The notes beneath the pieces are model-generated. The model saw nothing but the letters and a program-made list of their open reading frames with translations. It did not search any database and was not told where the DNA came from. This document shows positions 1-10,300 of a stretch of DNA of 64,000 nt, piece by piece (position 1 is the stretch's first letter; the number at the start of each line of letters is the position of its first letter). The DNA lies in NCBI GenBank assembly GCA_026724425.1, contig JAIUCV010000101.1, forward strand, positions 3,038,001 to 3,102,000, read 5' to 3'. A program made the position numbers and the translations under genes. This DNA is from Erythrophleum ivorense (Eukaryota > Streptophyta > Magnoliopsida > Fabales > Fabaceae).

Positions 1-749
1 CCAACCGAAGCCACACTGCTGTTTCGTAAGCAGCCATTGGCAAATCCTTATACTGTCTGATCTCATCAGCACTTATAACCTCAGCCGGGGACTTCCTGTA
101 ATAACACCAAACAAAGATTATTTATTTACCACAAAAAAAAGGATCACTTTTTCCAAAGAAACAGATAAAACTTTGAAGCCTAAACATACCCTCCAATATA
201 GCTAAGCAGCAGAAACACTTTCTTAAATTCAAGTTCACCCAAAGCTACTAGCTGAGGAATCTGCTTACTTCCTCCATTGTCTTCTTCTCTTCTCAACAAC
301 TTAGGAGAAGGAGCTTCAGAATCAAGAGACGTCCCTCCTACAAAATCTAGTATAAAGAAGAGATTTTTTCCACTATTCTTCACCCAAAAAATGAGACATA
401 CTTCTTCTAAGTAATGATACTGACCTTGGAAAGACCTGCAAGTTCTTTTCCCAGGAGTGCTAGGAGACTGTGCCGGAGAGGCGTTAACAGTAACGCCGGC
501 CTTGCCAAGAAGAAATATGATGAAGCCACCGAGTGTCCTTTTCACATCCTTGGCATTGCATATTTTACTGAGCGTTTCCACAGCCAATTCCTCAGAAATC
601 GAAGAAAGTATCCGCCTAATCTCCACTTTTACCGGAGGAACATTGTGTGCCCTGTAGATTCTCTCCAACAAGGTTTCAACCCGACCCGGAAGAGCGATCT
701 CTGACGGCGAACAAGCTTCACCGCCTCCGTTACGGTACGGAGTGGTCAT
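1..749 (-). CDS. RDR4: RNA-dependent RNA polymerase, RDR3/4/5 clade, N-terminal part (gene continues off the left edge)
   Basis: Minus-strand gene whose first three exons lie here; the catalytic part is outside the window. Exon 1 is 749-425 (donor GTCAGT), exon 2 is 337-190 (donor GTATGT), and exon 3 starts at 95 and runs off the edge. The start at 749 gives MTTPYRNGGG, which aligns with the start of the next RDR gene. Exon 1 holds a conserved helical block (RIYRAHNVPPV), exon 2 the block with LEFKKVFLLLSYIGG, and exon 3 EVISADEIRQYKDLPMAAYE, nearly the same as EVITADEIREWKDLPMVAYE in the gene at 5094-9837. This makes it a tandem paralogue. RDR enzymes copy RNA into double-stranded RNA; the role of the RDR3/4/5 group is poorly known. 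The symbol rests on its position left of the RDR5-like gene in the remembered A. thaliana order, so RDR3 or a species-specific copy is possible. Confidence 0.85.
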
Positions 750-760
750 CAGTTTCTTTT

Positions 761-764
<4 letters not shown>

Positions 765-798
<34 letters not shown>
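765..798. repeat. CT/GA microsatellite in the RDR leader
   Basis: Uninterrupted CT dinucleotide run, read as GA on the sense strand of the RDR4-type gene, starting 16 bases upstream of its ATG. GA runs in plant 5' leaders can bind BPC/GAGA-type factors; that role is inference. Confidence 0.9.
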
Positions 799-800
<2 letters not shown>

Positions 801-1105
801 CCCCTAAAACAGAGTCAGTGTCCCATTCGGGTTCATAAAAATACCCAGTGGGTTGAGAGACTGTTCACTATTTTGCTTCCATAATCTCAACTTTTCGATC
901 TTTGTTCATAACTCATAAGAAACCCCTGGTTTTTTTTTTTTTTTGGCTTCTGCGAAGTGATGTTGTGTAATCTTTTGATTTGACTCGCAGAGATTATATA
1001 CAGTACATATTCTAGCCGTTTACTTTAATTTACTAAAATGCCCAACCACAACGACCAAAATTACAAAAAATTTCAAAGCTAATTAGACTGTTTATGTAGA
1101 GACAT

Positions 1106-1542
1106 GATATTTTTTGGCTTGTACTTTATATATTTTTGCAAACACAAGGTTGGTTCGTGGTGTACTTTATTCGCAGTCCTAACTCTTAAGTAAACGATGT
1201 TATACTAGCATATTTTTTGGCTTGTACTTTATATATTTTTGCAAACACAAGCTTGGTTCGTGGTGTACTTTATTCGCAGTCTTAACTCTTAAGTAAACGA
1301 TGTTATACTAGCGTATTTTTCTTGTCACATCATTACCATTTTTTTTTTAATTTGTCGGTGTACTTTATTCGCACTCTTAACTCTTAAGTAAACGATGTTA
1401 TTAATAGCGTATTTTTCTTGTCATATCATTACCATTTTTTTAAATTTGTTGGTGTACTTTATTTGTAGTCTTACTTAACTCTTAAGTAAACGATGTTATA
1501 CTAGCGTATTTTTCTTGTCACATCATTACCATTTTTTTAATA
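1106..1542. repeat. Four-copy degenerate tandem repeat, about 100 bp per unit
   Basis: Units begin near 1108, 1210, 1352 and 1442. All share the core GTGTACTTTATTCGCAGTC followed by AACTCTTAAGTAAACGATGT. The first two also share a 5' block with GCTTGTACTTTATATA. Copies two to four share a 3' block CTTGTCACATCATTACCATT. The units are therefore overlapping mosaics rather than identical copies. No coding potential is seen. It lies in the spacer upstream of the RDR4-type gene. Confidence 0.85.
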
Positions 1543-1717
1543 AGAAAAGTAAGAATGTTATGACAATATTGATGAGATATCATCAAAAAATTTGAGTAAT
1601 CACAAACAATGTAAGAGTGTTAATATTTCCCGGTTAAACGAAGTCTATAGTTTAAAAATTTACCTATTTATTAAAGCATTAAACGAAAATTCTTCATATA
1701 TCCACTGTAGTTTGTAG

Positions 1718-1832
1718 TTAAAGCTTTCTTTTAGATATAATTGTTCATGCATAACATAAGAATGATTCAGTGCAAAAATGGATCATAAATTTTTTTGGTA
1801 TATATTCTTTTTTAGTTTAGTTATAACAAAAT
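1718..1832. repeat. Left copy of a 115-bp direct repeat flanking the kinase fragment
   Basis: Matches 3548-3660 along its whole length. The only difference I see is a T run two bases longer here. It ends at CAAAAT, four bases before the first kinase codon at 1836. Confidence 0.92.
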
Positions 1833-1835
1833 TGA

Positions 1836-2805
1836 GTTCTTCACCGTGATATCAAAGGTGAACACTCACTAATCCCAAATATGCATTGTTGGTTCTTCTT
1901 GCTTACTTGCTAGCTAAAACCTACAACATCTCAGGTGCAAATATTCTTGTTGACAATGAGGGAATTCTAAAGCTTGCAGACTTTGGGATGTCACGTTTTA
2001 TGAATGAGGCTATAGATCTTAAGGATATCACCACGTGTGAGACACATGATGGTGATTACGATATGGCAGACATACTTAAGATGTTTACAAACCCGGTAAT
2101 CACATTGCAGTACAGGTATATGGATATAAGTCTCGCTTATATTATAAGATTTGTATGCAATCTTTTTTATAACATATGTTTGCCATTGTTAGGCCTCCCA
2201 AGATACTTCTTGGCTCAATGGATTACGGTCCGAAGGTTGACATATGGTCGGTGGGTTGCTTATTTGATGAGCTCTTGAACTATGGAGAAAAGATCCTGCC
2301 TGGCGAGAACGAGGTATAGAAGAAATTATAAATGAGGTATACATTATTAAAACTGGATCATTTGAGTCGTATTATTTATTTTCCATTTTTTACAGGATGA
2401 TCAGTTAAAGAAGATCTATGAACTGTGTGGAACACCTAACAAAGACATGTGGCCTGGGGTTTCGAACTTGTACTACTTTGATGGTGCTAAAAAGGAATTG
2501 TCTCTTCTTGTATACCGGAGGTGCCTACAAGAGAAGTTCGCAAAGTAAGTAGTATCTATATTATAATACTTGACTATGCTTTATTCTTGTTTTGACTATG
2601 TTTTATTATGTTTTATGTCACAGCTTTGATCATGAAGCTCTTCATCTACTGGATAGGATGTTACTCCTTGATCCTAGCAAGGTATGTATTTGAACATTTG
2701 CAGAAAATTTTATAAAAAAACTCTGTTTTAAAGTCTTTTGGTTTGGTGCAGAGAATCTCTGCCAAAGATGCTCTTGACGATGCTTACTTTTCCACTCATG
2801 CGTGA
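1836..2805 (+). pseudogene. CDKC-like protein kinase, C-terminal lobe fragment lacking the N-lobe
   Basis: Starts abruptly at VLHRDIKG, the catalytic loop of a cyclin-dependent kinase, and runs to the end of the kinase domain. Exons read in frame across good splice sites: 1836-1857; 1935-2114 with LKLADFGMSR; 2193 onward with DYGPKVDIWSVGCLFDELL; then a block with LKKIYELCGTPNKDMWPGVS; then FDHEALHLLDRMLLLDPSK; and a last exon ending RISAKDAL...STHA and TGA. The phrases IYELCGTP, WPGVS and RISAKDAL are close to CDKC kinases, which act with cyclin T on RNA polymerase II. The P-loop, catalytic lysine and PITALRE-type helix are absent upstream, so no active kinase can be made. The C-terminal tail typical of CDKC is also missing. 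The exons are free of stops, so the fragment is young or was copied from a functional gene. Confidence 0.85.
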
Positions 2806-3127
2806 ATAAGAAGATGCAGCAGCCAAAGAAGAGACACCTGCATCCACCAAATACATCATTCTGATACATTTTTTTTTGTTTTGTCGTGACACATCTTTTC
2901 ATTTTGATTTTGATTTGTGTATGGGAAAAATAGAAACGAAATTGTGAAAAGGTCGAGAAAAAACAGAGTTTAGTGCTGTAAATTTTGATAAATGTTGGTA
3001 AACTCATAGGTTCTCTTGTTCATAACCGAAGTAAACCGGAATTCAAATGGTTAGTGCTCAACAAGTCGAGATCTAAGGCTTTTAGAGCGCGACTCCAATT
3101 TGCCACAAACGAAAAAACATAATCTGG

Positions 3128-3236
3128 TTGAGTGATTATGTTTGAGTGATCTAAGCCTTTCTTTCCTTTCTAAGCCTTTGAGTGATTATGTTTGAGTGAT
3201 CTAAGGCTTTTAGATCTAAGCCTTTCTTTCCTTTTA
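3128..3236. repeat. Short tandem duplication, about 50 bp
   Basis: TTGAGTGATTATGTTTGAGT followed by GATCTAAG and a CTTTCTTTCC tract occurs twice in a row, at about 3128 and 3178, with a further partial piece before 3250. It lies inside the insert bounded by the 115-bp repeats. No gene is seen. Confidence 0.75.
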
Positions 3237-3547
3237 ACACCGCTTGAGTGATCTGGTTCGGTACATTGCCGGTTTAACCCGGATAAAATTGATTGAAACC
3301 AGATTACGGAAACTTTTGAAATAATATACCACCTTAATTTTTATCATCATTTTAAAACACAGAATAATACATCAACTATTTTTTGTGACTATTTTATTTC
3401 AACTCTTAATCATTCATTCATTTTCTAACAAACACGAGATTAAAAAAAATAGTCTTACAATAAAAACTATCTGCCATTTCAAGAAGAGCGTCATACTAAA
3501 ATGAATTAAAATGAACATTAAAAGCTGGGCTAAATGTTATAATTAAA

Positions 3548-3660
3548 TTAAAGCTTTCTTTTAGATATAATTGTTCATGCATAACATAAGAATGATTCAG
3601 TGCAAAAATGGATCATAAATTTTTGGTATATATTCTTTTTTAGTTTAGTTATAACAAAAT
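3548..3660. repeat. Right copy of the direct repeat flanking the kinase fragment
   Basis: Same sequence as 1718-1832 except for two fewer T residues. It ends at the same CAAAAT, then continues into unrelated spacer DNA (CTAGTCG) rather than kinase sequence. Confidence 0.92.
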
Positions 3661-3907
3661 CTAGTCGTTTTTTTTGTAGTTTATTTTCTATAGGCCATTG
3701 CTTATCTAAAACTTCAATTCGATTGAAAAAAATATTTTCTAAGTTTTCTTTTTTTCTTCATTTATCAAATCCAACAAATAGAAACTTGATCATAGGGTAC
3801 TTTATATCTTATAGTAAATGAATGTTTTTTTTTTTTTTATCATTTTTAAATAATGGAAAGATTGGGGGATATGTAAAAGATATCCGGTTTTCCATCACCA
3901 TTGCTAG

Positions 3908-4105
3908 GCCTGGGTGTTCGGGTTTTGAGTCGGGTCCATTCGGGTTCGGTTCCATTCGGGTTGATAATTTTTTGACCCATTCGGGTTTGTACAAAATTTC
4001 GGTTTGGTTCCTGTCGGGTTTCGGGTCGATTCGGGGCTAATTTTTCTAGACCCGTTCGGGTTTATGCAAATTTTGGTTCTTGTTCGGATCTAATTCAGGT
4101 CAGGT
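3908..4105. repeat. CGGGTT-rich degenerate repeat block
   Basis: The motif TTCGGGTT or a close variant recurs many times (for example CCATTCGGGTT, ACCCATTCGGGTTTG, CCCGTTCGGGTTT), spaced by 10-40 bases. Such CGGGTT arrays are found in old plant DNA-transposon remnants. I cannot assign a family because no terminal repeats were found. Confidence 0.6.
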
Positions 4106-4204
4106 TTTATCATTTTTTTGAACCGAATAGTCCAAAAATATACCCATATTCTTGTTCAGTATAATCTTGTTCAGTATAAATATATACCCATATTCTTGTT
4201 CGAC

Positions 4205-4696
4205 ATGTTCGTAGTAAGTTTTGATTACACAAGAGAGAGATTTGGACGTACGTGTCTTCCCTCTGATCAGCATACTGGTTATGGGACTACGTTTCTATCA
4301 GTTTTAAGAGAAGAGAAACTCTCGGTGCTATTACAACGCACAGATACATCGGAGAAAGAGATATGGGTAAGGAATAAGAGTGATGAGTGGAGCAAGATCG
4401 TCACACTAAAGGAGTACCCTAAATATGAAAGTTGGGTTACCGTTTGTTTTTTGGTGGACGAGGAGAAGAAAGTCTTCATGTTTAGTAGGAAACATATATA
4501 TACAATCACAGAATGCATAACCAAAACAAAGGAGGATGTTGAAGTCACACAAGAGGATTCGAAGGTATTTGGACCCGATCTTATTAAGTATGTTCGGGAT
4601 ATTAAAGTCACACAACCGGATTCGAAGGTAGCTACATTGGGATCATTTGGACCAGATATTATTAATTATGTTCCTAGCTTGGTTCAGATCCAGTGA
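4205..4696 (+). pseudogene. F-box associated (FBA_1) domain, C-terminal fragment of an F-box protein
   Basis: The frame reads VVSFDYTRERFGR, LSVLREEKLSVLLQRTDTSE, EIWVRNKSDEWSKIVT, CFLVDEEKKVFMF and the terminal NYVPSLVQIQ. These are the hallmark strands of the FBA_1 domain found after the F-box in the large Brassicaceae SCF-adaptor family. The N-terminal F-box and the first half of the domain are absent; the open frame upstream of 4205 does not resemble the family. Near the end a block of about 20 codons is duplicated with divergence (VTQEDSKVFGPDLIKYV, then VTQPDSKV...FGPDIINYV). A truncated gene is the simplest reading, though the fragment has no stop until the natural end. Confidence 0.8.
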
Positions 4697-5093
4697 GTTC
4701 ATGTCCTAAGTTGTGGTATTATAATAATATGTTTCTTGCTTTAGCAAAGTTTTTTAATTAAAGTTTTATGACAAAATCATGTTTTTTAATTCATTAGCAT
4801 TTCACTTCCTTCTTCTCTTCTTTCTCTCTCTCCTCTCTGAAAACTGTTCGGAACAAGCTCCAATGTAAGCCTTGTGTGTGCAATGAATGAATATAATAGT
4901 TCTCAAGAGAAAAATGAAAGCAAGCCTACTGTAGTACAGATTAGAACTAAACAAAAGGCGCCGCACCACATCTTGATTGGATAGCTTTATCTATAAGTTA
5001 GGTTTGTACTTAGTTCACATACTTGCTTCACACGCTTCTTATGATACATGAAGACAAGAAAAGGCTTTATTCTTATTAACAAGTCATTTGTGC

Positions 5094-8000
5094 TCAACCC
5101 CACAACTCTTTAAGCATAGAGACTGAACAGAGTAAAGATTTTCCCTGCGTTTTCTTTAGGTAGAATCTGCACAGGACCGGTCCTGCAACTTTCCAGGCAA
5201 ACCCGCAATTTCGAACGTTTTTCATTTTGACTGCATGATCGTAAACGTTGCTGTAAAGCGCCAAAGCTTGCGGGTAAAGTTCTTCCAGAGTTTTCTTGCT
5301 TTCTTCAAACGCTGCAGCACCATAGAACTCCTGAAAAAACAAGAAGAAACCGTTTCATCGGAACTGTTTGTATATAAAGCGTTAGATTCTTACTCCCGAG
5401 GGACAATTCTAAAAATATAACATTTGTGATTCAGTGAATTTATTGGTGGCATCAGATTGAGGAGCTTACCTGTTTGTACCTCTGAATAACTTCACTGGCT
5501 GATTCATCCTTTCTACTCAGTGCCTGGCTCATATCAGCTCTGTAATTCTCATACCATCGTCTATATTTCTCCTTATCAAACTCAGAGATCGGCTCATCTT
5601 CAAAACGTTGGAGTTTACTGATCTCTGAATTGTAAACCACAGTTAAACACATATCATGATATGTAATGATTTCTTCTGTGTTCTGATTAGTATAATTCGG
5701 TAACGAGAAAGTTCCTTTACCAGTCGATTGTGTGGGTTCCTCTGTTGTCTGTGATTTAACAAAGTCATATATTTTTCCAAGAATGGAAGTGGACTTGAAC
5801 GTCTTGTCCCGCTCCATGTAATGTGGGAAAATGTCAGGCTTCATCACGTCTGGAAGATAGACCTTAGCCCCTTTCTTAGGTGCATCAAGAGCATCATAGT
5901 ATATATCAATAAGCCTTAACATTTTCTTCTTCATTTCGGCTTTTTCCTCGACTCTCTCATCTCCTAGTGTGAGGAAGCGGTCCATTAATGTTAACCAGCT
6001 ATCTGCAGCCATCCCTATAACATTGCTGTAACCCCGAGAAAAAAAAGACATATACATATCTCAAAGATTGATCCAAGGCACAGTTTTGAATCTAGAGTTT
6101 AAAAGGTAAGCTAAGAGTACCTGGCATGAAATCTTGTTTTCAAGAACATATCGAAAAGCTCTTCTTCCAACTCTTCTGCTGAAAGCTTGCTTGGAATTTT
6201 AGCAGAGTTACTTTTACTAGGAGGAGTCAAACTCACCCACGGTTCACCTGGCTTGAAGTGTTCGAGTAGCTAAAACAGAGAGGAAACCGAAGAAGATCAG
6301 GTCAAAACTTTGAAAGATTTTAGTTCCTATTGTGGTTGATTACCTCGGGATTTCGGGATATGAAATACATGTCACCATCAAAGTCACCACCTGCAATCTC
6401 ATCGCCCAAAGATCTTGGACCTTTCTGAGGAAAGAACACAGCATACTTGGAGTTTCCGACATAATCCTCCAAGGCCTTAACATATGTAGCCTTGAGTACA
6501 TGTATGTCTCCAAAATGTAATCCGGGATTCCTGTAAACTAACACATCCCCTGAAATCTGGCCAGACTCGCTACAAGACCACAAATATAGAAAGGAGTGAG
6601 GAAGTGAAAGGAAGCAAATTACTGTATCTTGAATTTTCCATGTAAAACTCAAAGTAAAAGAGCAGAAGACTAGGAAGCATACAGAATCACACAGACTTCA
6701 TCCTCTTTTAGCTCTCCTGTGGGATCAACCGTGCCCATCAGATAGTATGAATCAGTAACAGGAAGCCTTCCTGCTTTGAGATCAATCTTTTCTGTCTTTA
6801 AAAGAAAAGACAGATGATCCTTCAAGTGTGGTTCGTCAAGAGGGATACCAACCAATATCATTTGTGCAGCGTTCTGATCGTCCATATCCCCATAATTAAG
6901 CGCAGCTGCACAGACAAATTGACTTCTTAAAAGATCCATCAAGAGTCACATCTTAAGTCACTTAACTCAGTACTTTTACAGAAAAATTGTGGATACAAAA
7001 AAAACAGAACGCTTTGGTATTTTAAGCACCTTTCAGCGCAGAACGTTTGTTGTTGAATATGGTTTTGGACTCTTCCAGCGTGTTGAGCGATATATCCAAA
7101 AAGAACTCATCAGGGACTCCTCCATAGCTAAGCAGTGCAACCAAATTTCTTGATAGCTTTGTTCTTTTTGGTGGATTACTGGATGATAGAAACAACTAGA
7201 TGTCACTCATTTAACTTTACTCCACAATAACAAACATTAAGTGAGAGAACTTAAGTATCAAAACAACAAGTATCCAAGAAACACACACCTTGTGGTGACT
7301 ACCTCCAAGGCGTTAAAGGTGCTAAAATTTGACAAGGCTGGATCTTTAGACACCTTGATCATAGAAGGTCGAACCTGGACGGTCCGAGGAGGAAGCTACC
7401 AAATAGGGAAATGGGAGCAACATTAGTAATAGCTTGCAAACATTGAAACAAAAAGAAAAAAGATTTTGTAATGTGAAAGAAAGCGGACTTACTTTCTTGT
7501 TCAAGAGAAAAGTTCCTTTAACAGCATAGCCATCATAAAACATTCGAAACTGGATCAGAAGAGGCTGTGGGAAAGAGTAAATGCTAAGCAATAGACAAAT
7601 ACAGAATCAAGCATAAACAGGGGTGTGAACTGTGTTAGACATACCGGGTCTTGGCCACAGGCTTCCTGTGATTCAAAATAAATAAGAAAAGGAAACATAA
7701 GAGTAACAAACGAGTGAACAAATGGCAGCTACTCAACCTTTAAACTGTAATGGAAGTAGAGCAAAGACCTGAATATCATCACTTCTGAGACATTTCCCTT
7801 TAAATATATTTACTGGACACATCCGAGCAAGGTCCTCAGAGATGTAGCCAGTGCCATCTGAATGTATACAAGGTTTCCCATTCTTATCAAGAACATTTTT
7901 ATTATTCTGATCCTACAATTGGAAGAGAGGGAAAAGGTTCAAAGCACACAGTGAATACGACTAAGTAAAAACCAGTTGAACAGAGCCACATTTGCTGGAG

Positions 8001-9837
8001 GACACATAAATTAAGGACGTACATGGCAGTGTATATCATCGATTTTCTCGAAGATAATCCGAGTCAAGTCAACTTCAAGCTTCTTAGTCTTTGATAGAAT
8101 CAAAGAAAACCTGAAGCATCAACAAAAGAAAAGTGACTCCAACTACAAAGGAAAAGATCTATACAAAAGCTCAACGATGAAACAGTAGAACACGAAACTT
8201 GAGTACCTTGCCATGTAGTTGGCCAAAGATGGCAATGTATGCACATGCATAAAATGCATACGAGCTTCGTAGATTGACTTTCCGGAAAAGATATAAGGAT
8301 TTTTCAAATCATTCGAAGCTGTAGAGTCCGTGCGTATAAAGTAGCATTTCACTCCCTTTGTAGAGAAATCTTTCTTCTTTTCTTCTTTTCCTCCATCTTT
8401 GAAAACTGATCAATAGAATGTTAGAACCTCAAGCCTGAGAATGATACGTGTAGTGACATAAATGATAGTTAATGAAGAGAAAAAAAGGAAAACAACCCAC
8501 CAAAAAATTGATAACGACGTAAACCAACCATGATACCATTCTTGGCAATCCTTTTGTATGCAGAGTAATTGCCATTACTATAAGTTGACGAGTTTTTCTG
8601 GACATCCGCAAATTTGACCGTTAAAACATTTTCATCACCCAAGACCTTGTGAAGGTGTGTTCCAGTGTGTTCAAGAAGAGGGCCCTGTGAACACAGTGTT
8701 GTCGATAAGTAGCTTATCCTACCACTGAGATAGCGAGTTGTAAAAGACTTGCTTCAACCGCTTGTAAAATGCAAACATGAATTAGATGATAGTTGAAGAG
8801 CAGAATGAACCTTGAATGTGTAACTACCATCCGAAGCGACATGGCACTGATAGTAATGAGTCTTGCCGCTATCCCATTCAAGTGACTGAGAGTATACAGA
8901 AGAAGCATGTAAAAGATGATGCAATTAGAACAACTTTGATACCAAAGAAAGATTCAGCCTCAAACAGCCATACCGCTTTTCGGTCTGTTTGGGAACAAAA
9001 TTTCTGGCCCAACCGGTCCCAGACCGCTGCTTCATATGCAACCATTGGCAAATCCTTCCATTCTCTGATCTCATCAGCAGTTATGACCTCAGCCAGAGAT
9101 TGTCTATAAATCACAAAAGAGGTAATTTTTACTTGAAAGAGAAGGGAAAAGAGATGATATTGATGGGACAAATGAAAAAGTCGAAAACTTGCAAGCACAA
9201 AACAAACATACCCTGGAATATAGCTAAGCAACAGAAACGCCTTCTTAAATTCGAGCTCACTCCAAGCTCCGATCTGAGGAGGAATGTGCACAGATCCTCT
9301 ATTGTCTTCTCTTTTCAAAGATTTTGGAGATGGAGCTTCAGAATCAACAGATATCTCTTCTACAATCGGCAACAGTCATAGTGAGAAAACTGTTTTCTGG
9401 GTTTTCTTCTATTCACAAATCACACACTTCTAGCAAAATTTTGGAAACCCACAAATATTCGATAGACTCTGTTTCGGAAACTGACCTTGATAAACCCTGC
9501 GGCTGCGTTTTCCCGAGGAACTAGGAGACTTCGCCGGAGACACACCGGAGCTCAGCCGCGGAGACCCAGTGACAGTAACGGACTGGTTAACCTTAGACAC
9601 TATCAATCCGTCGAGGTAGTTTACCGCCGGCGAATTAAAAATTTTCCTGAGCAAATCAAAAGCCAATTCCTCTGGAATCGATGACAGTCTCTGCCTCGAC
9701 TCGTCGTTTATTGGAGGACAGTTGTGTTTGCTGTAGATTTTCTTCAGAACGGTTTTAATCCGATCAGGAAGAACTATCACTGACCGCTGCAGAGAAACTT
9801 GATCGTCGCCGTTTAAATACGAAGTAGTCGATATCAT
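5094..9837 (-). CDS. RDR5: RNA-dependent RNA polymerase, RDR3/4/5 clade, complete gene
   Basis: Minus-strand gene with many exons. Exon 1 is 9837-9486, exon 2 is 9359-9212 and exon 3 is 9103-8974; the last exon ends in a TAG at 5094. I chose the start MISTTSYLNG at 9837 because it aligns with the paralogue at 749; an in-frame ATG at 9897 would add 20 residues. The catalytic loop reads GGDFDGD at 6371-6391, the DFDGD form of the RDR gamma clade rather than the DLDGD of RDR1, 2 and 6. Its aspartates would coordinate metal for RNA synthesis. The C-terminal part (5452-6057) is helical, as in the family. The enzyme should make double-stranded RNA from single-stranded templates, but a defined role for this clade is not established. 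It is divergent with AGPR, sharing a spacer of about 460 bp. I did not trace every exon, so a subtle defect cannot be excluded. Confidence 0.88.
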
Positions 9838-10300
9838 TTCTCTTCCCGTATTCCGATTCAACTTTCTTCTTTCTCTCGCATACACCAGTGGAAACACTCA
9901 CACAACAGTGTTAACAGTTTATGCAGAATTGTGAAGGGAAAAAAAAAAAAAACGAATTTGTTGTGATTTGTTTGTTGACTTGACTAGACAAAGAAGAATG
10001 AAAATTTTCTGTAAATTTTATTTGACTTCATGTAGCCGTTTAGTGAGGTAATTGACAGTAATGCCCTTTGGTTAGCATTTAATCACCAAAATGCCACATT
10101 TTTCTCGCCGTCAAGAGGACATTGCTCCGTCCAAAACTTTCTCAGACGCTTCAAGGGGTTATGCAATTTTCAGTTTCACGACAAGAAATCCTATTTCTTT
10201 GCATTCGTAAGATATCTCACACTCTCAAATCATCTTCCTGTTTCGTGAATTGGGTATACTCCGATTTTGAATTTTGATTGTTGCAGAATCCAATCCGAGA

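Noticed and set aside
1886..2278. Open frame read as a 130-residue protein
   Set aside because: Its start lies in an intron and its end in the next intron; the real exons are those of the kinase fragment.
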